NCBI GenBank assembly: GCA_009792885.1
Contig: WMCF01000003.1
Span: 10,520,518-10,584,517, forward strand
Source: Eremophila alpestris peregrina
Taxonomy: Eukaryota > Chordata > Aves > Passeriformes > Alaudidae
Reading direction: 5' to 3'
Length of the DNA stretch: 64,000 nt
In this document: piece by piece, positions 10,601 through 25,019 of the stretch
Numbering within the stretch: the first letter of the stretch is position 1
How the letters are laid out: each line of letters opens with the position of its first letter
Program-made: the position numbers and the translations under genes
Notes under the pieces: model-generated
The model's database searches: none
Told to the model about the DNA's origin: nothing
What the model saw: only the letters and a program-made list of their open reading frames with translations

Positions 10601-13600
10601 GAGCAAAATGGCAAAATCAAACAGAAACTTTGCCTTTAGCTGTTGGCACTGCAATGTGCGTGACTATGAAATCTGCATACACAAGCTCATGGCTCCTTTT
10701 CATGGCACTTTTTTACTCACTCTGTATATGAAAGACAAATGGTGTTTTGCTTTCCTGGAACCACACCAAAGAATTTCCAGGTGTTGCGTTTGTCCATTTA
10801 GTCACTTTTTGATGTAAGATACAGTCTAAATGACACAATGGCATAATTTTATGCAAATTGTGCTGACTCATCTGCACTAATTCTTAGAAATTGGTAAAAT
10901 TTTAAAAGTACATTCTTTATTTACCAGTCACCTGTAATATATTATTTCAAAGCATAAATTATTTTCCAGAATCTAATGTATAAAAATGAGGTTTTGCATT
11001 ATGCACTATTTTATGCTAGTGTAGAGAACTGAATTTTCATCCACTATAGAGCCACCAAGAGCCAGATTCTGTAGTACAACTTCAGAGACTTGGAAAATGC
11101 AGGTTTTTTAGCCTTTAGCCAGCACTTCAGGGCACAGGGTATAAATTAGGAAGGAATTTGACTTTTAATGGCTTCATATTATAGTCTATCAGGACAGTGT
11201 GAAAACAAGAGCCGTTTCTATTAGCATAGTAATGAAACATTTTTTCCAAAGATAGTGAATGAAATCAACAAACTAATTAGATTTTTATGCATAATGCTTG
11301 ATGGTCAACATTTGTCAAAAGAGATAGCAAAATCTTCTATTTAATGCAGCCAATATTCTTGTTTATATTGGACAAGGAAAAAGAACAAGAAGATAGCATA
11401 AACCATTGTGAGAGTAGTGCTTCTCTGAATTAAACCATGTGCATCTCACCTTTCCAGTTCCATTAGAGAGAACAGAAAAGGAAAAAAATAATTTTCAACG
11501 TAGCATGATATTTGTCACTTAATTCAGAGGTCATGCACATGATAATAGAGATAGAACAGTCATGTACATCAGCTGTGACATACATTTAGGGAAGAAGTGC
11601 AATATTTTGTATCTAATCTTAAAACACACATACTAGCTTGCTCATGGCCCTTCTTCAAAAGGTGGTGATAAAACCTGAAATCTAAAGACTTTTGTTTCCA
11701 ATGTTCTAACAGTGTATTTTGTGTCCTCTGGCCTATTTGCTGAAACTCAGTTGCCCTGAGGACACTGAGGCTGGTGAGGCCAATGGCACTGGTTAAACAG
11801 AATTTGATTTTTAGTCACTTTTGTTCAGACTGTCAGACCTAGTCCAATAGTAAGAACATGTAGCTAGAGAACATTAATATTCTTGCATCTTTATATAAGC
11901 CAGTATGAAAGCAGTATTAAACCTTTTCTTAAGACCTACTACACAGTTCTTCTGTAATCATGGAAACCAGGTTGATTAATTCTGTCCTGTAACATCTCAA
12001 ATGCACCTCTGGAATTGCTGAATAGCATATCTTATTCCTTTCTATAAAATATGCATGAATATTTCTAGTATAATTTATTCTTTTCTACTTTTATATTCCT
12101 TTCCTTAGCTGTATCTTTCTTCCCCTCAACGTATCTACTACCTTTAAAAGCTCCTTCTCTGTTTCTCATGTGCTTATCACAGCTCAATTTCAGATGTAGA
12201 TTTTCCTTCCTTCTCGCAAAATTATTGCATAATTTATTATTCGATTTAAGGACTTTCAGATAAGTCCTATATTTTAAGATAAATCTTATTTTTAACATAA
12301 TAAACTTCATGAAAAATAATGTATAATAATTCACTTTTTTCTATGAAGAAGGAAAAAGAATAATTGTTTCATTCATATAAAGTAACAAGGAGAGGTTGCA
12401 AAGGAAACATTCTTTTAACAGCAACATCTCTGATTATGCAGCGGTAGAAAGAAAAGGCAATTGAAATTTACTCACTCATACAAAGACTAAATGACTATTT
12501 TTATCATATCTCTTTTGCACAGTATTTAAAATATAAGTGGAAATAGCTTTTGACAAATTGCAAGTAACTCAGCAAATATATTAATAATAATTTATGTGAA
12601 TCGCGTATAATATAATTTATGCCAAGATTGCTGAAATTTTATCAGATCATCACTCTCTGAAAGTACAGAATCAGATCCTGACCTCCCCAAGTTAAAAACT
12701 TTAAATACAGCTTATCTGGCATTTTTCTTTCTCATTATAAAGTAAGCAGCTGCATTAACTTCTTACCAAAGATTCATAATATATTGCTCTTCTACTTTAT
12801 TCAGCTCTTGAGCAGAAATGATTCCAAAACACAGCCTCAGATGTAAACAGTCTCACACTGTTTGTAATTTTGTTGTGTAAACAGACTTTCACCTACATAA
12901 ACAGATGAAAGCCGACACCAAACACTCTCATCTCGTAGGGGATTGAACACTGTGAATTTCAATCTAAGTGTCATACCTTCAGTGTGCTCCTTGATGTAGG
13001 TGAGTCGACTGAATTACATAAGTATTTTTCTGTTTGTATGTGCACTTCATATGGTTGTCTAAGACTTCCATAGCAGAGCCAATATCTACACAGAGAAAAG
13101 TGTCACAGCTACGGAAAAAATGCTTTATGTATGTAATATTCTATTTAATTTAATGTCTAAAAGATGACAGAAAATTTTGAAAGCTTCTTAATGCAAAATG
13201 AAAAGCAATCCAAGTATTTATCTGGAAAAAAAAATCTTCGTGATTTTTTAACCTTTTTCTTGTAAAACTAGTACTGTCCCAATTGTATTCCCCTTTGAAC
13301 ACTATAACACCTTGTTTCAATGACAATATATTAAGTTAGTTGTATTTCATAGTTTTTACATTGTGGTAAATAGGGAATAATCATTCCTACTCATTTTATC
13401 CATGACATTTTGTGATTCCACAGACCTTTGTCATATGCACTCATTTATTTATTATTTATTTATCATTTTATATTTCCAAAACTGAAGAGAACCAAAGTTT
13501 GAGTCCCTTCTTGCTCAGAAGGCACTCCAGAGTTCTGAAAATATTCATGGCTCCATACAGACTGTAACTGGTGATTTTTTCTGTACCTCAGGTGAACAGT

Positions 13601-16600
13601 GCCACCTTTATAGCCTGTGGGAAAGCCAGCACATTGCTTTGCAGCTTCTAGGCTGTGGCCTTGGTAACAGAATTCCCTGTAACTATGGGTTGTTTATTAG
13701 ATAGGTTTGTATTTGCTGTCATGTATTTTGGCACCAGAACATGAAAGATCATGATTTAGGAGACAGAAAAGAAAAAATAGTAGAGGAATTCTTTTTGCAT
13801 TGGAATTTCTTCTTTTTTTTTTTTTTTTTTCTCCTCTGTCTTTTACCTGCAGATAACACTGCCCTATGCCTCATTACAGCTTGTACTGTATACTGATTTT
13901 TTCCAGGTTATTCAGTCTGGTTTCAGAGACCAATAATATGTAAGTAAGTAAAAAAACACTGTTTTCTCTACAGTGTTTTGTTGATTTTCTGTTTGGTTTT
14001 TTTTTTGATGGATTTTTTATTGCAGTTATTGCACATGTTTGGAAAAATAGAGTTTGAGGTGATATTTGTCATCTATTCTCCCAGAGGTATTGTGTGAGGT
14101 TTACCCCTTTAATTCAGGTCAGTGCAGATTTAGGTTGGATTGATGAGAAGAAATTGCTAATTAAAGTATGCAGATTCCACCAGGGACCAGTGTATTTTGA
14201 GGACAGAAAATGTAATTTTCAAAGAGAGATGACTGCAATCTCAAAAGACTTTTCATTGACTTTTCTTCTGCAATCTTCCATCATTTCAACTTTCCCCACC
14301 CCAGAGCAGCAGCTGAACTAATAAAATAAACCCCCAAATTCTGGGGTGAAAAATTGTTTATTTCACTTTGAAACATAGTGGCATTACAAAACTAATCTGA
14401 ACTAACACCCATGAGGAATAGTGAGACTGTGATTCTTAAACACAAAAAATGTGTTACAACAGTAAAATTCCAAACACTAATTTTCACTTTCTCAAAAGTG
14501 AGCCCTTTTACATCTGTACTGACTAGAGTAGTGCAATTCTTTGTAGGAATAAAATTACAAACCATATGAGTCAGGATTATCTCACTATGGATCAAAGCTA
14601 TGATTCAACCTGGCAGATAGCATTGAAATATCTCTCACTTACAACATGTGCTGCCAGTATCTTTAAAACAATTTCTATCAACTTCACCACTTCAAAAAAA
14701 GAACTAACCTTCAGCTTGGATGAATAAACAGAGGTTTTTCTGAATGGGATTCAGTGCTCTTTCTGTAATATGAAAGTCTGAAGCAGATGAAGTTAAATAA
14801 TCCATTGATTTTGGCTGAAATTGGAACTATAGACAAAAACACGCCATGGACACATATTTCATTTGTATCTGGTGGGGCTATGGATGTTTCTCAGTGTGTT
14901 CAATCAAATTTCAGTCTTTCTTGCAAGACCTGGATTGAATATTGGGCATTGAAAAATCAATGATTTTGTAATGGATTTTGATAAAATAATTATTTTATTA
15001 AACTCAAATGGCTTGAATTGGTATTATCACCCACCCTTCTTAATCTGCCCATTATTAACCTTTTTTAAGCTCTAATATCTTATCTGTCTTAAACTTTCAA
15101 TGTCATGTGTGGATTTTTTCCACAGTTGCAGTGTAAGATTTCATCTGATTGATAGATTGAATGAAGCAGTATTTTCATAAAAGTTTGGACTTTTGTTGTT
15201 GAAAATTGCCCTTGAAAAATTGCTATATAAAATCTTTCAAAAAGTTGAACTCTTTCATTTGAACTGCCATGGCATCAATTAAAGGGACCATTTCAGACCT
15301 TCACTATTGTAACAAATGTTTATTGACCTCTTTGCAAGATAATTCTATGACAATGAAACAAGTTTCCCTGAACAAAAAAACTCAACTTGTTGAAGATAAG
15401 ATATTGGTGCTTTTTGACTTCCTATGTATAGGCTTTGTATCTTGGTATAAAAATGTTTTGGATTTTATGATTTAGAGGCCTTTAGAAAAAGTATTATCTC
15501 TAAAATTTCGACACAATAATGTGTATATTAAACTATAACATATCTTACTGTATTGAGTTTACTTCAGCCCCATCTTAACATTTTTATTTTAGTCTCTCAC
15601 CTCTCTGACTTATAGTAAAATTTTTATGAACTTTAAACCAAGTTCTGCATCACTATTCACTTCCCACAGAAATTAAATAAGATTGTTATTGCTCATGAAA
15701 TTCTTTGTGCAGTTCACCACAATTTCTGGAAAGTGGTTTAAATTTTTTCAAGATCACCTACTATTGTGAGAGGTTATGATTCTACAATATCTTTTGATAG
15801 AACCTATCTTCTGAACCTGTGATTTTTCAGTAATTTTGAAATATAGGGATCATATTCTGCCATCAAAACAAGTTATTGAATTAAATAACTGTCATCTCTA
15901 GGCTTAACAATCTGTCCTTGGCCCATTTAGGTTAGTGGTATCACAGAAAAGTCCTTGCATGTGTTACTGTATGCCTTAGGACTCTTCTTTTTGTTCTTTC
16001 TTCTAAGAATATTGAAAATATCTTTGACTCCAACATTTTCTGTATTATTTTGAAGAACAAGAACAGCTCATGATGATGGTAGCAAGCTCTGTATCATTTA
16101 AATTTGTTTCCAGAGTCCTTTTACAAAAACAAGGCAGGATACTCTAAGGCATTTCCACACAGCCTGACACAGCTGTGAGAACAAAACTGCCATAAAAAGA
16201 AGGGCAGTGTGGATGACAAATTTCAGCTAAGAAGGTTAGTGCTCCTCTTGCCTGTGCTTAAAATACTCACTACCTTGAAATTCACAAAGTTTTTCATTCT
16301 CCTCCCACAGATAGCGTATGTGGCTGTGAGCGCTTTTGGCGAAGTGTGTGAGGTGTTTGCTCTGGTGATTTGGTTCAAGGACCTAAAATTCAAGGTGGTG
16401 GCAGCCCATGGTCAGTAAGGGCTTCCTGGAAGAAGACTCCAAGTAAAAAGAAAAACAAGGTTTCCAAGGCTGTACAGGCTGAAACAGGCAGAAGATAGTG
16501 CAGTGGTATCAGGAGAGCTCTTTTCTATTCATCATACATTGAGCTTCTGTGGATGACATTACGAGGTGTGTTACCCGAGGAGAAAACAAAAGTTAATCTT

Positions 16601-17200
16601 GAATCCTCCCCTTAAACTGCTGGGTGCTGTGTTGTTTTTAATGTTTTGTTTCTTCTTGGCTAAAATATTATCAAAATAAGTGTCTGGCACCAGGTAGGTT
16701 TTGTGATCAAAGACTTCACTCAGCATTTGCCTCCTGGCTGTTCACTCTTTTCTAGGAGTTTCAGAGAATTTCAGTGAAATGCTCCTGATTTTCAACCTGT
16801 TCCCTCTCTCCCTATTCATTATACAAAAATCTGTGTACAGTTTAAAGAACTAGTATCAATGTTCTATCAAAGTTAGAGCAGAACTTAGTATGAAGATAAA
16901 TTCCATGCAAGACAGTTGTACCAACCAGACAACTATTTACACAATGTTAATTTTTATTTTCATAATTCTATTTCCTCTCAAATCACCTAAATCCATCCCT
17001 TTCCCTGTTGCTGGTGACCCTGAATATTTCACGAGAAGTCTTGTGAAATCCCCACATATTCTTCCCCTGGTTTCTGGCTACATAGATAATAACAGATAGA
17101 TAATTGTAGCATTAGGGACTTAGGCACAGTTGTATACATTGATTTTAGGTCATTAGCAAACAAGAGGACATGAATAGGGAAGGACTTTCAGGATTATAAG
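7656..17200. other. long unique non-coding stretch
   Basis: About 9.5 kb with no recognised gene or dated transposon. Patches at 8330-8460 and 8660-8900 are less AT-rich but match nothing I know. 12830-13020 resembles conserved non-coding DNA. A poly-T run lies at about 13813-13830. A candidate exon lies at 16311-16414 and is listed separately. Open frames such as 9102-9419 on the minus strand have no coding signature. Confidence 0.5.
16311..16414 (+). other. candidate exon (coding or lncRNA), unrecognised
   Basis: A pyrimidine-rich stretch ending in CCTCCCACAG (16301-16310) is a good splice acceptor. A possible donor, TCA|GTAAGG, follows at 16414/16415. The 104 bases between are open in one frame and would read IAYVAVSAFGEVCEVF followed by about 18 more residues. 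Three CpG sites fall within about 30 bases, unusual in this CpG-poor window. I do not recognise the peptide. The same frame continues open to a TAA just past the donor, so it could also be a terminal exon. A chance match of splice-like sites is quite possible. Confidence 0.2.
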
Positions 17201-17463
17201 GACAGAATCACAAAATGGTTAAGGTGTGAAGGGACCAATGCGGCTCATCTGGTCCAACTTCCCTGTCCAAGCCAGGTGGTCCAAGAGCACGTTGGACAGA
17301 ACTGCTTCCAGACTGCTCTTGAATGCCTCCAGTGAGGGAGGCTCCACACCCTCTCTTAGAAATGTGTTCCAGTGCTCAGTCACCTACACAGTAAAGAAGT
17401 TCTTCCTCAGATTCAGGTGGAACTTCCTGTGCATCAACATCTGCCTATTGCCTCTTGTACACA
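17201..17463 (-). mobile_element. CR1 3' fragment (5'-truncated)
   Basis: The plus strand starts GACAGAATCACAAAATGGTT, followed by GAAGGGACCAATGCGG and CATCTGGTCCAACTTCC. It continues with CAGTGAGGGAGGCTCCACA, TGTTCCAGTGCTCAGTCACC, AGTAAAGAAGTTCTTCCTCA and TTCAGGTGGAACTTCCTGTG. These are the standard reverse-complement landmarks of the CR1 3' region, so the copy is on the minus strand with its 3' end at 17201. It stops at about 17463, where an A/C-rich tract begins. Confidence 0.92.
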
Positions 17464-17590
17464 GGAACACAAAGAAAAAACCAACAAAATAATGAGCAAT
17501 AATAAAAAAAAACAAAAAAAACCACAAAAACAAAAAAACCAAAAAAACCAAAACAACAAACCAAATAACAACAAAAAGAGAAAACAGACC
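17464..17590. repeat. A/C-rich low-complexity tract
   Basis: Runs of A broken by C or CC (AAAAAACC, CAAAAAAACC, AACAACAAACC) begin exactly where the CR1 copy at 17201-17463 is truncated. Lysine- and asparagine-rich open frames across it on the plus strand, and Phe/Leu-rich frames on the minus strand, are artefacts. Confidence 0.85.
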
Positions 17591-20498
17591 TTAAAGAATT
17601 TGCAATGAGATTTGAAAGAAATAATGTTACCTAAATGCTTTGCATAACTATTAATCACCAAAATCCATGACATTTAAGTATGATTTCCAGAAGATTACTC
17701 TGGATGACTAAAAGAAGTTTTAAAACTGAATTTAGGCACCGTGATCCTTAAGGTTTTTACTGCAGAAGAACTCATCAGAAATGTAAGTTTATTCAGTGCC
17801 AAGTGTGAGTCTTTAAAGTTGTCTTTGGGACAATAATTTTCCTAGGTAACTGTACATGCAATATATGTACTTCACTTAATTTCTTTAATTTGTTTTCTTA
17901 GCTCAGATATATATTTCCATTTTTATAAGCTTTCAGGTATTTTAAGTGCTTTTTGGAGTTCTACTTTCCTTTTTTTTTTTTTTTTTTGTAAATCCAACTG
18001 ATCAAGATACCCTCTCTATAGATGTATCAGTCACTTCTGATAACATAATTCTGTCTTGATCACCAAAATACCTCAAAAAATTTTATCTGAGGTCTTCAGA
18101 ACAACCTGTACAGATCAATGTTTCATAGAATCCTAGATGATTTTTACATGGTAAAACTTAGGTTTGTATTCTATTTATCCACCTGAATATTTTGGCTCCT
18201 TATTTGACCCTTATTAACATCACATTGATTAAAAATTGTGATGTTATTGTAGAAGTACATTTTATCAATGAAAGGAGTTGTGGCAACAACACAGAACATA
18301 ACCATGTTTTGGTTTATTGTTCTTTAAATGTGAGTATCCCCTCTGGGAGCCACAAACAAGCATTGATGTGATACTGCATTGCTGTATTTGCAGAGCAAGT
18401 TATTCTATCTGGAAGCCAGTTGCCCTGAGTGTTTATTTTCAGATCTTTACAAAGGAACAAGAAGGGTAAAAGGCAAGACTTTGCTATGACAACATGAAGG
18501 GAAAACAGCTCTTTTTTAGTACAAACATTCTGGATAACACAAAAAATGTGAATGTATGAGTATCATGCTAGAGGTTCTAATTTTTGACCAGTAAGACATT
18601 GAATTTCTCTCTGTGACATTTCAGTGAAAGAACTCTAAGGACTTAATTTGAAACCTGGCTTTTGTCTGCAACTTTGATCTATGTACACTACAAGAGTTTC
18701 TTTTAGATTGGTGGAAGCCATCCTGAGACTAATGTTAGCAGCATTATTATAGATGAGAACCCTTTATATTGAAGGTTCCCAGAGCTTCAGCCAGCTTTCT
18801 ATAATATGACTGTTCTATTGGCATGCAACATCCCTTGGTTCTGATATAATCTGATAACTTTCACATGTCATGTGCTTTTGGGGGGAACGAAGTATTTAGT
18901 TTTCTCTGCATCTTCATTAAAATTGCTAATATCTACATTCATAGTGCTATATTTAACCAACCCTTTTGTGATTAAAAATAGCTCTATAAAACATAGAAAT
19001 AAAGGATCAGCATAATGTTGTACACAGGTAAAATCATACTGCTAGAAAATGCTGAATGCAGATAGATTAAAAAACAGTGTAAACATGGAAACATTCTTCT
19101 CTGAATATGGCATCCATTTTTATGGGTCTGGCATTTTCCCTGTTGATGGTTCAGGGCATGTCACTGCACGAGCAGACACGGATCAGACCTTACATTCCAC
19201 CTGATCCATAATTCTTTCCACCTTGGTGTCTATAATCCTTTGTACCAGATTTGCTGAGATGTTAGAGCAGGCTACCCACAGGTTCTTTGTATTTCCAGAC
19301 ATTGTGTACTTGGCTTTTACTCTCAAACAGAAGAGTCTGTTGCTTGGCTTTTCCGCAGCTTTGAGAAGTCTTGAGGGCTCTGGACAGCTAACTGACCTGT
19401 CCTAAAAGATGCCAAGCTGCAGCTTGGGTCTTTGTTAGTAATGAGGCATTCATTCATGAAGGCAGTTTAAAGCACAGTCACTACTGGAACACGTGTGACT
19501 GTAAGCCGAGTTTGACAAAACCAAAAATAAAATGAAGGAAACATAAATTTGCCACTGGCAGAAATTATAATGGGAACAGCTAAAAGCATTATAGGTAAGT
19601 TCAAAATTATGACTCTCTGTAACACTGTTCCTTCTAAGTTAAAAGTCAAGTTTTGTAATTCAGAAGTGAAGTAGAAAATATTTGTGCCATTCTTTGTGGA
19701 CAAGACAAAAAACCAAGGGATGTTCTGGAGAGTACCTAAACCTGCTAACTCCTAAAGATCAGAGGGAAATAAATGTACAGTTCAACATTTTTGCTTTATT
19801 TGACCTGCTGTTAAAAGCAGTATATTTGCAGAAACACATATAGTAAGAGGAGGTGCCAAACTGGTTTTTGAAAAATTTTGTGTCCATTCTGCCAGCATAT
19901 TCTGGAGCAAAGACTTGAAACAAAAAGATCATTGTTATTGGTGTTTTTATTGTTATTGTAGGATTATCTTGTCAAGTAGTTATTTCAAGAGTAGCTAGCA
20001 GGAGAAAAAAGTGTATTTTGATATAACATAGTGTTCCAGATCCAGTGTAGTTCAAGTTGATCAAGTTGAAGACAAAGAATCTTGTATCAGTTGAAACTTT
20101 CTTGATTTTATATTAATATATTTTCTGCACAGACTCGGGTACAATGACATTTCCTGTGTTCACAGTAACAGAACATGACAGATTTCCTGTGTATAGGATG
20201 ATCTAATCTAGATGTTTACTTCTGTTCTTGAACCAACAGTTAAAGGCACTTCAGAAACAATGTTAATGTCCTCAGCATGTTGTGCATTGCACTGACAGCA
20301 AAGTAATGAGTCAGTGTTGAACAATGCAATACTCAGGTGCTTAATGTTTCAAAATGCCTATAAATAAATAAATTCATAATGTATAAATAAAGTAAATAAG
20401 AATAACTGAGTTGCAGTGCCAAGCAAAAGGCTTAAACTACAACTGGTCTAGAATCCAAATCTTGTATTCCTATATTATATCCACATAGAGTTTAGTAT
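17591..20498. other. unique non-coding sequence
   Basis: No gene or transposon was recognised. A poly-T run lies at about 17971-17987. Confidence 0.5.
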
Positions 20499-20506
20499 AT
20501 ACATAC

Positions 20507-20540
<34 letters not shown>
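20499..20540. repeat. compound (ACAT)n-(AT)n microsatellite
   Basis: About five ACAT units at 20499-20520 run directly into ten AT units at 20521-20540. This is a typical compound microsatellite, and length polymorphism is likely. Confidence 0.95.
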
Positions 20541-23500
20541 GTACAGAGTTCATATATACCAAAAGGTCTTTCTCATCATCTCTCGTTATAGGTATTGGCA
20601 TTTTACTGCATGTCTAAACTAGCACACAAATATTGTTTTCATTATTAATTGATAAAGAAGTTTCAAAAACTAAACTTAAAAAGCCTTTCTGTAGAGCGAG
20701 GCATAATTTTATTATATCGATTTTCTGCAGGTAAATATGCAGGTTACAAAGTTGTATTGTTTTTATTATTCTAACATACCAGTATAGAATGTGTAGTGTA
20801 ATAATCATTTTGGTTGTGTTTTGAGAGTTCAGGATGACCTTATGGGTCACTGAATTCATTTCACTAACTCATCACAAACTACAATGACAACAAAGTCACC
20901 TACTGTGCCACCTTCATCCAAAGTAAATGGCATGGGGAATTTAAACAAGTGTTTCTTCTCCCTTCAATGTTTCAGAAAAATCAAGTTGTTATTGGACATT
21001 TTGTGAGTTTTGAGAGTGTCTTTGCAATTCACCATTCACATAAATTTAGACCATTATTATAAATGATGACTACTTTAAATGTAGCTAAGATGAGGATATA
21101 TTTACCTGGTTATCTAAAATTACATGGTTCATAAAACAACATTTCTTCATGTCTCATTAGTTTAGGGATTTCAACAAACTGTTCATTGAGAAATAAATGT
21201 AAATACAGATAAAGTGAATGACAGACTTTTTCTTCAGCAAGACTCCCCTTTTTTTTTCCGCATGCTTTAAAAAAAAATCTTCAGATTGTATTTTCTTTCG
21301 ATCTCCACAGAAGCTTACATTTACAGGAAATAAAAATAAGAGTAATGTAACTGACTCTAATGAGTCCCAGCATGTCAACACATGCAGCTACATCTTGCAA
21401 ATCATTCTTGCTACGTCTCTAATCCTTTATGGCACAGGTTCAGTTTGAAGGTGTAGATCTTATAGCTCTTCTCAATAAACACAAATGATGATTTCAAACC
21501 AATAGCTGGCCCAGTGTGACTTTGTATTTACCTTTGCTTTGTGAATATTGAATGAAGACACTAATAATTTTCAGAATGTACTGCTGATTTAGGACACTTC
21601 ATCTTTTGGGTGCCCTAGATATGATTTTCCAAAGGATTGTAGCTTTAGGCTTTTACTGATCTACCTTAAATTCCTTATATTCAGAATTTCAAAGAATTTA
21701 CCCCAAAACTAAGACTTTCAATTCTTTCTTTTCCAATGTGTTCATTTGCACTTTACAGACACAGTCTGCTGGAAGGCATGCTGTCTTATCAGACAGGCAC
21801 AACGTTTTTCTTCTTATTCATCAATGCTGCATTTTCTTTAGGTAAGAAAAGATAACAGCAATGAGCACTAATTTTTTGTGTGCCTCTGGGGCTGCATTGG
21901 ACTGCTGAAAACAAGAGATAAGATCATTGGCTTCACTGAGCAACTACATTTACTTTAGATATATGTGTAAGAGACTCAGGAGAGAGGAAACTATTTACAT
22001 TCTGGCATCTTAATGTATTTCCATCTTTTTTTCACCTTCTTTCTCCTTGCTTCTGTAATGATTTCTTTTCCTCCTGCTAAAACCTGCAGGATATATAACA
22101 GCTTCAGTGGCATGACTAATCCATGTTTATACAGTAATGAAGGGACTATAGCAGTGTCTTTGAGGTGAGTGGACTTTTTGTCTGCACATTGAAACACCAC
22201 CTCAGAGGGGAATTTACCTCATACACTTTGCCTGGCAACAGTCTCTAATTAATGCCCCCTTCACCTCTCACCCCCAACCTAAAACTCTCTCAAACATACA
22301 TCTTCTCCATGCATGAATGCTTTCACAGGGCTTTTGATTTCACTCAACTCTATTGAGAAGTTAGCTATCACAAAATCATTTAATAGCCCTTTTATGTTCC
22401 ATTCTTTCCACTGCTAATTTATGGTTCTTTCTTATGCGTGTCTGCATTCTTGTAACTATCCTTTGGAGACAGTTTCTTGCCTTGAATGAAGAGATTTTGT
22501 TTTGCTCTTTTTCTCTCTCTCTGTATGTGTGTGGGAAGTAAGCCCCTCACTTGAGAGGATTCATGTGCCTTTATCAAGGACATCTGACATAAACTGAAAA
22601 TATAACTCACCAGTTGTATTTTTTCTTGACACACTTACCAACCATCTTAGTCAGCAGCTGTTTGTAAATACTTAGTGTTCAGAATGTACCCTTTTCTGTG
22701 ATATAAGTTCAGAACAAACGCCTAATTTATAATTCTATTGTATCACAACATTCCCCTGGCTCTGTGCCCAGCTACATGAGAATGTTTAACCCTTTTATTC
22801 CAATAAACAATAAATAAACAATTGCATTATTTCTAAAATTTGGCAGACTTGGTTGTTTTTCACTTCTATACATATACTACACTATAAGAATGTTTATGTT
22901 TTCTCTCACTCTCTAAGCCTTTCTCCTTTTTCCAAATCCTGTAGGGGCACAAAGCATGCTGATTATCTACATTAATTTAGATTTTGAGGGAAATTATTCT
23001 TCTACTTTATTCTGACAGTGTTGGGTTACCGGAAGACTGGTTCTTAATTTGTCCACATTAAAAGAAGGTGCATGCAGAGGAAACTTTTAAATCATTATTT
23101 GTAGCAGAGTCCATGCTGAATTCATGTAATGAAAACACAAACATAAAAGTAATATCCCCTTTGAGAATAACGAGTAAAAAGAATAATTCTGTAGCATTTG
23201 ATGTTTTAATGATTAGATATGTCATGCAACAGTGAGTAATACTGGGGTTCACCAGCTGTTTAATGTTTGTCTTGAAACCACTTATTCTTACTGTGATTTA
23301 AAACAAAATTATTTTTTTATTACCGGAGACTGCTAGAAAGCAAAATTCATCTAAGGAAGGCTTAACCAGTTTCTGTAGTAAAACAACCTACATTATCTCT
23401 AACTATAGGAAGGTCTTGTGGAATTAGAAAAATACTAGAATTCTACCGTGATGTGACTTAAACATTCTTATAGCAAAATAATTTTGTAAATCTGTGAACA

Positions 23501-25019
23501 AAAGAGGCATTTAAGTTGTAAGAACATTCTGTATCTCTCCTCAAATAATGTAAATATTCAGATCTCTTTCTGTCCATAGGCCAAAACCTACTTCTGAATA
23601 AAGGGATCTATGTATGTATTTTCCAGCTGGTGAGGATATTAGGTCTTCAGCATATATTATCAACTCAGTTTTTACATTTCCCGTGTTTTTAAATTTTCTT
23701 AAATTTGTGTTGGAACAAAACAAAACTGAGACAATGCAACAGCAACACCACTTTCTCTTGAACACCAAGAAGAGAAATTAATAGATCCTCAGCTTTCACT
23801 TGATGAGAAAGCCAAACTCTGACAGACTGGGTACTTAATTACTTAAACCAGGGCAAGTGGGCAGCTGCAGAAATGCCAGTCCAGTTTCAAAGACACTGGA
23901 CAGTCAAAAAGGGGGACAAGGATGTAGCCTAAGCACCATTAAAATTTTAGTGGCAAGTTGGGTCTAGAAACTTCTAGATTGCAGTTTCCAGTGTTTGTCC
24001 CCAATCCTTTACTGGACCTTGATATTAGTAAGTTTTTTTTAAAAAAGTTGCTTCTCGAGATAAGAATAACATTCTATAAACTGGTCACATGTTCTTCTAC
24101 TGAATATTGGTTTGGAATTGGGTTTCTTTCTATTTTGTTTTCCAAACCAGTATAATTCTATGAGGTACATAAGAAATGATCAAACCTCTTAGATGTGCCC
24201 TAGACAGCTCTCATACCTGCTGTCTTTTCAGATATGTTGTACCCTGCATGCATTTACAAGTTAAAGAATAGGTTATAGAATAAGGTTTTTACCTTCTTGC
24301 ATTTCATTACACTAGACATTGATGATTTCAGTAAATTGAATGAAATATTCAAGGCAGCATGCATCCCAACCCATCCAGCAAAGACACTGTGGCATATCAG
24401 CCGCTCTTTTACCTCCACTGACATTTACCATGTGTTCCTTTCATTTCACTGATTTTATTCTGAAGACATAAAACTTGCACATTGTTAAAAGCCTCTATAC
24501 ACTATCAAAATAAGATGCAGTGACAAGAATGTATTTTTCCTATAAAATTTGGCACATACCTATTGTGGTCTTTCTTCATATGGTAGACATTCTACTTTAA
24601 AAAAACTTCTTTCAGTTTCATTTTTCTGGTTTGCTGATCTTTTCACCTTTGGAGTTTTATTTCCTACAACCTGATCCAATTTACAGTGTCTTTGGTCATA
24701 TTTTATGTGGTAAATAAGGTAGTTACATTACATGTCTGAAGAGTTTCCACTGTCAGTACTTCAGATTTAAACCCACATATTGATAGTGTACAGTGCTTTA
24801 TTTCTCACCTACTATTAAACAAATAGACCAAGAAAAAGGTATCTGTCTTAATTCAAGCAGCTGTAAAACATTGTCCTCTACTCCTGCAAAGGTTTTAGGA
24901 CCCATACTCTGTTTCCCATGTTATTACTGGGTTTTATTTCATAATAGTCTTTCTGAAGGTCCTAACCTTTTGATTTCTATTGGTAAAATTGGAAAATACT
25001 ATATTTTATTAAATTAAAG
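20541..25019. other. unique non-coding sequence
   Basis: AT-rich sequence with no recognised gene or transposon. A short TC/TG simple repeat lies at about 22511-22533. Open frames on both strands are short and unsupported. Confidence 0.5.
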
